A stretch of 64,000 bases of DNA, from contig NZ_CP182422.1 of the NCBI RefSeq assembly GCF_051903075.1, positions 2,666,001 through 2,730,000 of the forward strand. Reading direction: 5' to 3'. Positions 27,736-35,542 of this stretch are shown piece by piece. The translations under genes and the position numbers were made by a program. Position 1 is the stretch's first letter, and every line of letters starts with the position of its first letter. Origin of the DNA: Embleya sp051903075 (GTDB taxonomy: Bacteria > Actinomycetota > Actinomycetes > Streptomycetales > Streptomycetaceae). The notes under the pieces were generated by a model that made no database searches, was not told where the DNA came from, and saw nothing but the letters and a program-made list of their open reading frames with translations.

Positions 27736-29115
27736 TCACGCCTCGTCGCCGGCGAGCAGCCGCTCGGCCAGGTCCGCCCGGGCCCGGGCCGCCTCGGGCC
27801 GTCCCGCGCCCAGGTCCCGTACGCCCAAGGCCAGTATTCGGTACGCGGCGGTCGTCGCGATCGCCCGGCCGAGTCGTCCCTCGCGCAGTTCCGCCGGGGA
27901 CGCCTCGAGCAGCGCCGCGGCCAGTTCCGGGTCGGCGCGGGTGACCCGGTGCAGCACCAGGCCCGGGCCCAGCGGCGTACGGCGGACCCAGCCCGCGCCG
28001 TAGCGCCGGAGCAGGTCGCGCGCGGCGCCGCACACCATCGAGTCGTCGCCCTCCAGCGTGCCGAGCAGCAGCCGCGCGGGCCAGGTGTCGGCGTAGGGCT
28101 CGTCGACGACGTGCGGCTCGCGCCCGGCGTCGTCGGGGCCGGCACCGCCCGTCGCGTCGCCGCCCGAAGTCCCACCGGGCCCCGACGCCCCGCCCGCGCC
28201 CGGCAGCCCCCGCCGCAGCAGCCGCACCGCGCCCGCGTCGTCGCCGCGCTCCAACAGCTCCGCCGCCGCGACCACCAGGGCCGCCGCCGTCCCGGGCCGC
28301 ACCCCGGCCGCCGCCCCGCCGTCCCGCGCCGCGACCGCGGCCCGGTGCAGCTCGCGATACTCGGCGTGGTCCGGATCGAGCATCGCGGCCTCGTAGAGAT
28401 ACCGGACCGCCCGTTCCGGGTCGCCGCCGGTCAGCTCCCGATGCCCCTCGACGGCGAGCCGATGGGCCAGGCGGGGCGCGGCGGCGGAGCAGCCCTGCTC
28501 GAAGGCGAGCCGGTAGCAGGTGCGCGCCGCGGCCTCGGCCCCGCGCGCCGCGGCCCGGTCACCGATCACGCACACCCATTCGGCCCGCGTCCCCGGCGCA
28601 CCGGGCGGCGCGACCACCGGCAGCAGCCGCCACAGGTCGTGGTCGGGGTGCCGGGCCGGCTGCTCGAAGCGCTCCTCCAGGCAGTCCAGGACCCGGGTGG
28701 TGGCGGCGACCCGCCAGCGCCGGACGGGCGCGCGCGGGTCCAGGCCGCCGAGCACGTCGAGCAGCGCGCGCTCCAGCGGGCGCGGTCCGGCCTCCAGCGC
28801 CTTCTCCAGCGTGGTCCAGGTCTCCGCGAAGTCGCTGCCGGGCTGGACCACCCACCAGCGCAGCACCGCGTCGACCGCGCGGGCGTAGTGGCCCCGGGGG
28901 TCGCGCCCGAGCACGTCGGCGAGCATGCGCGCGGCGGTCTCCGGCTGCTGGGTGGCCACGGCCTGGATCTGGCTCTCGATCAGTCCCCGATTGCGGACCA
29001 CCTCGGCGTCGGAGGCGTTGGCCAGGAAGTCCCGCATCGCGACGAGTCGAGGCTCCACCTCGCCCTCCCGATGCGTGGCCGTCCGGAACGCCCGCACCGC
29101 CCCGGCATCCGACAT
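27736..29115 (-). CDS. TPR-like protein, first gene of the chaperone operon
   Basis: 459-residue, mainly helical soluble protein. Possible TPR or Sel1-like repeats occur at RTCYRLAFEQGCSAAAPRLAHRLAVEG, DPERAVRYLYEAAMLDPDHAEYRELHRAA and further on. A Gly/Pro/Ala-rich linker (about residues 305-330) separates it from a C-terminal helical block. No catalytic motif is seen. The ATG at 29115 follows GGGGGAG. It is 45 bp upstream of the Clp-like gene and opens the seven-gene operon. A scaffold or client-recognition role is a guess from composition and position. Confidence 0.75.
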   Translation of the reverse strand: MSDAGAVRAFRTATHREGEVEPRLVAMRDFLANASDAEVVRNRGLIESQIQAVATQQPETAARMLADVLGRDPRGHYARAVDAVLRWWVVQPGSDFAETWTTLEKALEAGPRPLERALLDVLGGLDPRAPVRRWRVAATTRVLDCLEERFEQPARHPDHDLWRLLPVVAPPGAPGTRAEWVCVIGDRAAARGAEAAARTCYRLAFEQGCSAAAPRLAHRLAVEGHRELTGGDPERAVRYLYEAAMLDPDHAEYRELHRAAVAARDGGAAAGVRPGTAAALVVAAAELLERGDDAGAVRLLRRGLPGAGGASGPGGTSGGDATGGAGPDDAGREPHVVDEPYADTWPARLLLGTLEGDDSMVCGAARDLLRRYGAGWVRRTPLGPGLVLHRVTRADPELAAALLEASPAELREGRLGRAIATTAAYRILALGVRDLGAGRPEAARARADLAERLLAGDEA

Positions 29116-29160
29116 GGCGTCTCCCCCGCGAACACGACCACCCGACTGCGCCGGTCGTGA

Positions 29161-29190
29161 CGACGTACAAGCAGCCGACGTACAAGCAGC
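29161..29190 (-). repeat. Perfect 15-bp direct repeat upstream of the chaperone operon
   Basis: CGACGTACAAGCAGC occurs twice in immediate succession (29161-29175 and 29176-29190), 46 bp upstream of the first ATG of the minus-strand operon. The position suits a regulator-binding site. It does not resemble the HspR element CTTGAGT-N7-ACTCAAG. Confidence 0.6.
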
Positions 29191-29333
29191 ACGGTACCCG
29201 GCCGCACCGGCCCAGGGAGGACACGGGGCGAACCCGTCCTCGTAACGTGATCGTCACCGATGGTGAGACCGCGGGCGAGCCAAACCCGGGTGAGAGCGAC
29301 CCCGAGCATCGGGTAGTATTTCTCTCGCAGCAA

Positions 29334-29407
29334 GCGCCGCTAGCTCAGTTGGTTAGAGCAGCTGACTCTTAATCAGCGGGTCCGGGGTTCGAGTCCCTGG
29401 CGGCGCA
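29334..29407 (+). tRNA. tRNA-Lys (CTT)
   Basis: 74-nt cloverleaf. Acceptor arms GCGCCGC and GCGGCGC pair fully and are followed by discriminator A. The D arm is GCTCAGTTGGTTAGAGC, the anticodon loop CTCTTAA gives anticodon CTT, and the T loop contains TTCGAGT. CCA is not encoded. Confidence 0.97.
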
Positions 29408-29420
29408 CAGCGGCAACATC

Positions 29421-29455
29421 GAGAAGGACCCACCGGTTTCCGGCGGGTCCTTCTC
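29421..29455 (+). terminator. Terminator after tRNA-Lys
   Basis: 16-bp stem (29421-29436 with 29440-29455) with one mismatch and a 3-nt loop, 13 bp after the tRNA. It also lies at the 3' end of the convergent deacetylase gene. Confidence 0.85.
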
Positions 29456-29547
29456 GCATGTGCCGATCCCGGCACCCCGGCTCGGATCAACGCCCGGCAA
29501 CTCGGCTCGACGCCCCGAGCCGGCCGGCCGCGCCGGCACTCGACCGA

Positions 29548-30423
29548 CTACCGCACCGGATAGTCCTCCAGTAGCGCCGGAGTCAGCCCCGCCGCGCGCG
29601 TCTCGTCGACGAACGACCGGATGTCGGCCCGGAATTCCTTGCGGAAGTGCATCAACACGATGTCGCCCGGACGGAGTTCGTCGCCGACGGCGAATCGCAT
29701 GTCGCCGTTGCGGATTTCCGCACTCCAGTGCACGACCCGCCCGATGCCGCAATCCCCCGCCGCCCGCATGGTGTTCTCGTCGTGGTTTCCGTACGGCGGA
29801 CGCAACAGCGTGGGCCGGCGGCCGAATTCGCGGGCGTAGTCGTCGGACGTCGCGCAGATCTGGTTCTTCTGCACGTCGTACGGCTTGCCCTTCAGGTCGG
29901 GGTGGTCGAGGGTGTGGTTCTCGATCACGCCGCCCGTCTCGTCGCGCAGTCTCCGGAAGAAACCCGGGTCCTGCTTCACATACTCGTCGGTCAGGAACAA
30001 CGTCGGTTTGATGCCCGCCTCGCGCAGCAGCCGGATCATCTCCGGGTCCTTGTACGCGCCGTCGTCGATGGTCAGGAAGGCGACCCTGTCCTGTGTCGGG
30101 ACCCGGTACAGCGGCTTGGTCGGCACCGACTCGTGCGCGGGGACCGACTCGTGCGCGGGAATCGGCTTGGCGGCGATCTGCGCGGTCGGCGGCGCGACCT
30201 CGGCGGCCTGCGGCGACTTCTGGGTCAGCGGGTCCGCCTCGGTGGCCACGAAGGTGGTCACGACCATCGCGACGAGCAGCGGCACGGCCAGGAACGCACT
30301 CCGCCGCAGGGTGCGGTTGCGCCGGCTCTCGGGGGTGTCGAGGAGTCCGAGCGGGCCGAAGGCGTCGTGGTTGTCCGGAGTGCCCGGAGCACCCGGAGTG
30401 CCGGGATCGTTGGCGAAGGTCAT
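29548..30423 (-). CDS. Membrane-anchored polysaccharide deacetylase (NodB)
   Basis: 291 residues: a cytoplasmic Gly/Pro-rich N-terminus, one transmembrane helix (AFLAVPLLVAMVVTTFVA, about 43-60), a short repeat (PAHESVPAHESVP) and a NodB domain. Catalytic motifs are LTIDDGAY (motif 1), ENHTLDHPDL (motif 2 metal histidines) and LRPPYGNHDENT (motif 3). The enzyme should act outside the membrane on chitin-like or peptidoglycan amide groups. It is divergent from the lipoprotein-CseB-CseC cassette across about 110 bp, so envelope-stress control is possible. The NodB motifs are closer to consensus than those of the deacetylase at 5.7-6.9 kb. Confidence 0.92.
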   Translation of the reverse strand: MTFANDPGTPGAPGTPDNHDAFGPLGLLDTPESRRNRTLRRSAFLAVPLLVAMVVTTFVATEADPLTQKSPQAAEVAPPTAQIAAKPIPAHESVPAHESVPTKPLYRVPTQDRVAFLTIDDGAYKDPEMIRLLREAGIKPTLFLTDEYVKQDPGFFRRLRDETGGVIENHTLDHPDLKGKPYDVQKNQICATSDDYAREFGRRPTLLRPPYGNHDENTMRAAGDCGIGRVVHWSAEIRNGDMRFAVGDELRPGDIVLMHFRKEFRADIRSFVDETRAAGLTPALLEDYPVR

Positions 30424-30533
30424 GTCAGGGACGGTATGCGGCGGCGCCCATCCGGTTGATCGCGTCGTCGTTGCGGCCGGCCGTCGGTCGTCCGTAGATC
30501 ATGTAACAACCCTCGACGGGTAGGATCGGTCGG

Positions 30534-31106
30534 ATGTCGGTGAAACGTGGCTTTCCGCTGATTCTGTTGCTGTTTGCCCTGATCACGGGGTGCGCGGTGG
30601 ACTCCGGTGTGCGCGTCGCGGGCAAGCCGGAACCGGTCGGGATCCCGCTCGCACCGCCGCCCTCCGGGGCGGGCCTGAGCATCGATCCGGTCCGGGTGCT
30701 GCGGGAGGACGCGGGGATCGGCGTCAAGATCAAGGCGGTGCTCACTCCGTCCTGCGGCACGTCCTACCCGGTGAACGCGCAGTATCTGAACGCGCCGGGA
30801 GTGCCCGGGACGCCCCTGCCCATCGCGGTGGTTTCGGTGTTCCACTGCGGCCCCGAGACCTGCACGATGCGCCGGGACGTCGCCGCGTACGTGTACCGGC
30901 TCTTCGAGGACGGGCACACCGAGCGGGTGTTCGCCTCGGAGGAGCCGGGGAGTCGGATCGAGGTCGCAAAGCAGATGTTGGTCCTCCAACTGCCGGCGTA
31001 CCGGGCCAACGAGCCGGCGATCTGCCCCTTCGGCGAGCACGGGGTCGGATTGCGGTGGGATGGTGCGCAGTTCGTCGAGAACGAGGTCGGAAAGGGTGTG
31101 TCGTGA
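30534..31106 (+). CDS. Lipoprotein encoded with the CseB/CseC-like pair
   Basis: 190-residue lipoprotein with signal FPLILLLFALITGC (Cys20). Further cysteines occur in SCGTSYP, FHCGPETCTMRR and ICPFGE. I recognise no domain. Its 3' end overlaps the response-regulator start by 4 bp (GTGA), the position held by cseA in the sigE-cseA-cseB-cseC operon of Streptomyces, where CseA is a lipoprotein that dampens signalling. CseA homology itself is not evident by eye. A TAGGAT element at 30521-30526 is only 8 bp before the ATG, so the message may be leaderless. Confidence 0.78.
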   Translation: MSVKRGFPLILLLFALITGCAVDSGVRVAGKPEPVGIPLAPPPSGAGLSIDPVRVLREDAGIGVKIKAVLTPSCGTSYPVNAQYLNAPGVPGTPLPIAVVSVFHCGPETCTMRRDVAAYVYRLFEDGHTERVFASEEPGSRIEVAKQMLVLQLPAYRANEPAICPFGEHGVGLRWDGAQFVENEVGKGVS

Positions 31107-31792
31107 GCAAACCGCACGTGCTCGTCGTGGAGGACGACGAGGTCATCCGCGAGGCGACACAACTCAACCTGGAACGGGACGGGTTCCGGGTGAGCACCGC
31201 CGCCGACGGCGAGGCCGGGCTCGCCGCGTTTCGCGCCGAGCGGCCGGACGTGGCGCTGCTCGACGTGATGTTGCCGCTGATGAACGGGATCAGCCTGTGC
31301 CGGCGGATTCGGGCGGAGAGCCTGATCCCGGTGATCATGGTGTCCGCGCGCGACGACCCGATCGACATCGTGGTCGGTCTGGAGGCGGGCGCCGACGACT
31401 ACGTGACCAAGCCGTTCGACACCGTGGTGCTGCTCGCCCGGATCCGGGCGCTGCTGCGCCGCGCGCAGCGCACCGCCGGTCCGGGCGAGGAGCCCGGGCC
31501 GCTGCGCTTCGGCGACCTGGAGATCGACCCGGACGGTGTGCAGGTGCGCCGGTCCGGCGAGTTGCTCGCGCTGACCCCGACCGAGATGAAGCTGCTGCTG
31601 CGCTTCGCCGAATCGCCCGGCACGGTACTCAGTCGGGACACCCTGCTCGAAGGGGTCTGGGAGTACGCCTGGGGCGGTGACACCCGAGTCGTGGACGTGC
31701 ACGTCCAGCGGCTGCGCAACAAGGTGGGCCCGGGTCGGATCGAGACGGTTCGCGGCTTCGGCTACAAGCTGCGTCCCGGACCCGTCGGGTGA
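31103..31792 (+). CDS. cseB: OmpR-family response regulator, CseB-like
   Basis: 229-residue response regulator. The receiver domain has acidic residues DD at 11-12, phosphoacceptor Asp54 (LLDVMLP) and the KPFD lysine. The C-terminal OmpR winged helix includes LALTPTEMKLLLRF and RVVDVHVQRLRNKVG. DEVIREATQLNLERDGF and ISLCRRIRAESLIPVIMVSARDDPIDIVVGLEAGADDYVTKPFD follow what I recall of Streptomyces CseB. In that system CseB activates sigE on cell-envelope stress. No sigE is adjacent here. The GTG start overlaps the lipoprotein stop, and the stop overlaps the kinase start. Confidence 0.85.
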   Translation: MSKPHVLVVEDDEVIREATQLNLERDGFRVSTAADGEAGLAAFRAERPDVALLDVMLPLMNGISLCRRIRAESLIPVIMVSARDDPIDIVVGLEAGADDYVTKPFDTVVLLARIRALLRRAQRTAGPGEEPGPLRFGDLEIDPDGVQVRRSGELLALTPTEMKLLLRFAESPGTVLSRDTLLEGVWEYAWGGDTRVVDVHVQRLRNKVGPGRIETVRGFGYKLRPGPVG

Positions 31793-33003
31793 GTCTGCGC
31801 TGGCGGATCTCGGCGGTGGTCACGGTGGTCAGCGTGGCGGTCGCCGTCGCGCTGAGTCTGACCGTGCACTTCGCCTTCGCCTACAAGCAGGCGGACGAGG
31901 CGCGCAAACTCCAGATCGACCGGATCGACCTGGCCCTGCGCGAGTTCGTCCGGACCGGACAGCCGACCTTCGGCAGCCGGTTGGACGACCCGCGGGTACC
32001 GGCGGCGCTGCGCCAGGCGGTGCGCGACGGCGACCGGGCCACCGAGTTGTCCGAGGGTCGGATCTGGGCGGCGGTCGGGGTGGACGGGCACATCCTGTCG
32101 CTGCGCTCCAGCTATCGGGACCGGACCAGCGACCTGGCCTCGCTCGACCGGGTGCTGATCATCGGCGCGGCCGGCGTGGTGGTGTGCGGGGCCGGGGTGG
32201 GCGTGCTGATCGGGGCGCGGCTGTCGCGCCGGCTGCGGCGGGCCGCCGACGCGGCTCGGCGGGTCACCGCGGGCGAGCGGTCGATCCGGGTACGGGCGGC
32301 GATCGGCGGCAGCGGTCGGGACGAGGCGGCGGAGTTGGCCACGGCGGTGGACGCGATGGCCGACGCGTTGCAGGCGCGGCTCGACGCGGAGCGCCGGGTC
32401 ACCGCCGACATCGCGCACGAGTTGCGCACACCGCTGACCGGACTGAGCGCCGCCGCCGATCTGTTGCCGGCGGATCGGCCGGGCGAGCTGGTCCGCGACC
32501 GGGTCCGGGCGCTGCGTTCGCTGGTGGAGGACGTGCTGGAGGTGGCCCGGCTGGACACCGCGACCCAGCGGGCCGACCTGACCGAGGTACCCCTGGGCGC
32601 GTTCGCCGCCCGGCGGGTGGCCGCGCTCGCGCCCGCCGCCGAGTTGCGGGTGATCGGGGACGAGGTGGTGGTCACCGACCCGAGGCGGCTGGAGCGGATC
32701 CTGGCCAACCTGCTGACCAACGCGACCAAGCACGGGCTCGCGCCGGTGGTGGTGGAGGTGGACGGGCCGCGGATCCGGGTCGTGGACGCGGGGCCGGGTT
32801 TTCCGGCGACGCTGCTGCGGGAGGGACCCAGCCGCTTCCGGAAGGGCACCGACGACCGGGCGGCCGGCGGGCACGGTCTGGGCCTGACCATCGCGATGGG
32901 CCAGGCGGCGGTGTTGGGTGCGTCCCTGACACTGAGCAATCCGGAGGCGGGCGGCGCGATGGCCGAACTCGCGCTGCCTTCGGGGGTGTCGGCGGCGGGG
33001 TGA
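31789..33003 (+). CDS. cseC: Sensor histidine kinase, CseC-like
   Basis: 404-residue membrane kinase. Two transmembrane helices (about 8-30 and 121-143) flank a roughly 90-residue extracytoplasmic sensor. A HAMP domain follows, then the dimerisation box with His210 (DIAHELRTPLTG) and a HATPase domain (N box ANLLTNATKHG, G boxes VVDAGPGFP and GGHGLGLTIA). The GTG overlaps the response-regulator stop by 4 bp, so the three genes are translationally coupled. By analogy with CseC it would sense cell-wall damage; the actual signal is not shown by the sequence. Confidence 0.87.
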   Translation: MSLRWRISAVVTVVSVAVAVALSLTVHFAFAYKQADEARKLQIDRIDLALREFVRTGQPTFGSRLDDPRVPAALRQAVRDGDRATELSEGRIWAAVGVDGHILSLRSSYRDRTSDLASLDRVLIIGAAGVVVCGAGVGVLIGARLSRRLRRAADAARRVTAGERSIRVRAAIGGSGRDEAAELATAVDAMADALQARLDAERRVTADIAHELRTPLTGLSAAADLLPADRPGELVRDRVRALRSLVEDVLEVARLDTATQRADLTEVPLGAFAARRVAALAPAAELRVIGDEVVVTDPRRLERILANLLTNATKHGLAPVVVEVDGPRIRVVDAGPGFPATLLREGPSRFRKGTDDRAAGGHGLGLTIAMGQAAVLGASLTLSNPEAGGAMAELALPSGVSAAG

Positions 33004-33073
33004 GTGGTGGGTTCCGGTTCGGCCTGCGCCGGCCCGGCCGGACCGGCCCGGTCGATGAAGAAAGGGGTGCCTC

Positions 33074-33661
33074 GTGGGTGATGTGGTCGGATTGGTGTTG
33101 GCCGCCGGGGGTGGGCGGCGGCTCGGGGGGCGGGCCAAGGCCCGCCTGGTGCATCGGGGGCGCCCGCTGGTGGAGTTCGCGGTCGCCGAGTCGCGCCGCG
33201 GCGGGTGCGACCGGATCGTGGTGGTACTCGGCGCGGAGGCCGACGCGGTGCTCGCCGAGGCCGAGTTGACCGGCTGTGTCGTGGTGCGCAACGACGACTG
33301 GGCGAGCGGGATGGGCTCCTCGCTCGCCGCCGGCGTCGCCGCGCTGCCCGCCGACGCCGACGCCGTCGTGGTCACCCTCGTGGACATGCCCGGCGTGGGC
33401 GCGGCGGCGGTGGCCCGGTTGATCGCCGCGCACGCCGCGCCGGAGGACCTGATCGCGGCGGCCTACGCGGGTCGGCGCGGCCATCCCGTCCTGTTCGGGC
33501 GCGCCTGGTGGGCCGAGTTGGCGGCCGGGGCCGAAGGAGACGCCGGTGCCCGGGCGCTGCTCGCCGAGCAGCGGGATCGGGTTCGGCTGATCGAGTGCGC
33601 CGACATCGCCGACCCGTTCGACATCGACACGCCCGCCGACCTGGCCCGACTGGACCCCTGA
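33074..33661 (+). CDS. MobA-like NTP transferase (molybdenum cofactor type)
   Basis: 195-residue nucleotidyltransferase of the NTP_transf_3 type. The N-terminal GLVLAAGGGRRLGGRAKA is the nucleotide-binding loop. RNDDWASGMGSSLAAG and VVVTLVDMPGVG match molybdopterin cytidylyltransferase MocA/MobA-like proteins that attach CMP to molybdopterin. Substrate choice cannot be proven here. No xanthine-dehydrogenase genes are adjacent. The GTG at 33074 has an AAAGGGG ribosome site. It lies 70 bp after the kinase gene and may be cotranscribed, but is followed by its own hairpin. Confidence 0.85.
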   Translation: MGDVVGLVLAAGGGRRLGGRAKARLVHRGRPLVEFAVAESRRGGCDRIVVVLGAEADAVLAEAELTGCVVVRNDDWASGMGSSLAAGVAALPADADAVVVTLVDMPGVGAAAVARLIAAHAAPEDLIAAAYAGRRGHPVLFGRAWWAELAAGAEGDAGARALLAEQRDRVRLIECADIADPFDIDTPADLARLDP

Positions 33662-33675
33662 CCCCGATCGACGAA

Positions 33676-33702
33676 GGACCCGAGCCGCCGGGGCTCGGGT
33701 CC
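33676..33702 (+). terminator. Hairpin terminator after the MobA-like gene
   Basis: Perfect 11-bp arms GGACCCGAGCC/GGCTCGGGTCC (33676-33686 with 33692-33702) with a 5-nt loop, 14 bp after the stop codon, without a T tract. Confidence 0.75.
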
Positions 33703-33832
33703 TCGCGTGCTCGCGTGCCCTTGTACTCGCGCGCCCGCGACGCGCGTCCGACCGCACGCGCGGGCCTCGGGTCCATGCCGCCGGCGGGATTCCCGTACCA
33801 CCGGCCCCCGGGATCGCTTCCGACCACGCCGG

Positions 33833-34363
33833 TTACGCCTGGTTGAAGAACCCGTCCTGGTTCTGCTGCGTCGGGTCGCCCGTGAGCAGCCGCGCGTCGG
33901 CCGGCATCAGCAGGAAGACCCGCTTCGCCAACCGCTCGATCGCACCGCGGCGGCCGAAGGTCAACCCCGACGCGAAGTCGACGACACGCTTGGCGTCGGA
34001 CTCGTCCATCGCGGTCAGGTCGATCACGACCGGGATGTCCTGCCGGAAGTACTCGCCTATCGCCCTTGCCTCGTGGTAGCTCTTCGGGTGCACGACGGCG
34101 ATCCGGGTGCTCGGCTGCGCCGGCGCCTCCGAAGCGGCCGCGCGCGCGGCGAACACCTCGGACGCCGGCACCACGCTGCCCTCCAAGGCGCGCGAACGCG
34201 ACTCCTCGGGCTCGTCGTCGTAGACCCAGCGCGACCCCGTGTCGTCGTCGTCCGCGTCGTATGTCCCGGTCTCGTAGGCACCCGCGCCGGTGCGGTAAAG
34301 GTCGTCGTCCACGTCCCCCGAACCGATCCCGAGCCACGAGCCGGCCTTGCGCAATGCGCCCAT
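33833..34363 (-). CDS. sepF: SepF-family cell division protein (isolated paralogue)
   Basis: 176-residue SepF-type protein. The N-terminal helix (MGALRKAGSWLGIGSG) can act as a membrane anchor. An acidic variable linker follows, then the conserved SepF fold: IAVVHPKSYHEARAIGEYFRQDIPVVIDLTAMDESDAKRVVDFASGLTFGRRGAIERLAKRVFLLMP. SepF tethers FtsZ rings to the membrane in Gram-positive bacteria. No dcw or ftsZ genes flank it, so it is probably an additional paralogue like the SflA/SflB proteins of streptomycetes. The ATG at 34363 has a GGAGGT ribosome site. Single gene. Confidence 0.9.
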   Translation of the reverse strand: MGALRKAGSWLGIGSGDVDDDLYRTGAGAYETGTYDADDDDTGSRWVYDDEPEESRSRALEGSVVPASEVFAARAAASEAPAQPSTRIAVVHPKSYHEARAIGEYFRQDIPVVIDLTAMDESDAKRVVDFASGLTFGRRGAIERLAKRVFLLMPADARLLTGDPTQQNQDGFFNQA

Positions 34364-34731
34364 GGGCACCTCCGCGTCCGGTCGTCCCGGCCCCGTCCGG
34401 GTTATCTCGTCATCCTCCACTCGACCGAACTGTATGCGAGTGCCGGGTCCGGCGCGTCGAACGACGCGCCTATAAACGGACAGATCATCCAACCGACCTC
34501 GAACGGGCGTACTCAGTGCGGCTTCTGACGCCATTTGAGATCTTTATCCGCGTATTCCGAAGCGAACCGCATCGAACGTGCACCCGATTCGTTCGAACAC
34601 GATATCTCGAACTGGTGTACGAATAGCGGAATATGCCCGCCGAATGAACCCGAACGGCCCACAGGCACATACCTCTACCGGTGGACCGGGGGCAGGTCGC
34701 AGACTCGGATGCGACATCTTCGGAGGTGAGC
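34364..34731. other. AT-richer divergent intergenic region
   Basis: 368 bp between sepF and the TPR gene, visibly less GC-rich than the surroundings. It holds an 8-bp inverted repeat (GGCGCGTC-gaac-GACGCGCC, 34451-34470) followed directly by TATAAA. It presumably contains both promoters. No RNA gene or protein-coding frame is recognised. Confidence 0.5.
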
Positions 34732-35478
34732 ATGGATTCGCCTTTCCGCATCGTGCGGCCCCCTCGTCCGCTCGAAGAGCCGTATCCCTCCCGTGCCCGG
34801 ATCAACGAACAGGTCGGCGCCGTCTGGGAATGGGGGATGCGTGAGGATCCCGCCGCGGCCGTCCGGCTCTACCACCAACTCGGCGACGTCGCCGCCAGGG
34901 TGCTCGGCGGCACCGATCGGGACACGCTCAACGTCCGCCGCGCATACGCGCACTTCGTCGGGATCGACGGCGATCCGCGGCGCGCCGCCCAGTTGTTGGC
35001 CGGGCTGATCCCGGTGGCGGGACAGGCGCTCGGCCCCGGCGACTGGGTCACCCTCGACATGCGGCTGTGCCACGCCCGGTTCATCGGCGAGGGCGGCGAG
35101 TCACCTCGCGCGACGACGTTGTTCACCCAGTTGGTCGCGGACATGACCCGCGCGCTGGGCGCCGAGGCGGAGAGCACGCTGACCGCGCGCAGCTACCTGG
35201 CCCGCTTCACCGGGGAGTGCGGCGCTCCGCTGCGCGCGGCGGAGATGTACGGCGCGCTCGCGATCGACTCGATCCGGATCCTGGGCGCCGACTGCCTGGA
35301 GTCGCTGGTCGCCCGGGCGGGCCACGCCGTCAACCGCGGCCTGGCCGGCCACCGCGGAGAGGCACTGGCCCTGTACGACCCACTGGTCGCCGACTTCGCC
35401 CGGGTGTTGGGTCCGGATCACCCGGAAACCCGGCAGACCCAGACCTGGCAGCGATATTTCCGAGGGGGAATCGGCTGA
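34732..35478 (+). CDS. TPR-like protein of unknown function
   Basis: 248-residue helical protein of about four roughly 42-residue repeats. Each has an alternating pattern such as AVRLYHQLGDVAARVLGGTDRDTLNVRRAYAHFVG, RATTLFTQLVADMTRALGAEAESTLTARSYLARFTG and ALALYDPLVADFARVLGPDHPETRQTQ. This is the pattern of the TPR_10-like repeats common in streptomycete regulatory proteins. A strong GGAGGTGA site precedes the ATG. It lies 64 bp upstream of the Ser/Thr kinase gene and may be functionally linked to it. Confidence 0.82.
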   Translation: MDSPFRIVRPPRPLEEPYPSRARINEQVGAVWEWGMREDPAAAVRLYHQLGDVAARVLGGTDRDTLNVRRAYAHFVGIDGDPRRAAQLLAGLIPVAGQALGPGDWVTLDMRLCHARFIGEGGESPRATTLFTQLVADMTRALGAEAESTLTARSYLARFTGECGAPLRAAEMYGALAIDSIRILGADCLESLVARAGHAVNRGLAGHRGEALALYDPLVADFARVLGPDHPETRQTQTWQRYFRGGIG

Positions 35479-35542
35479 ATCCGGCTGGGGGCCGTCGGCT
35501 AAAGTGGCCGGCCGACACGACCGGAACGGGGACACGGTAGTC

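Noticed and set aside
29157..29372. Small open frame running into the tRNA-Lys gene
   Set aside because: It overlaps the tRNA and encodes no recognisable domain; part of it is simply the 15-bp direct repeat translated.
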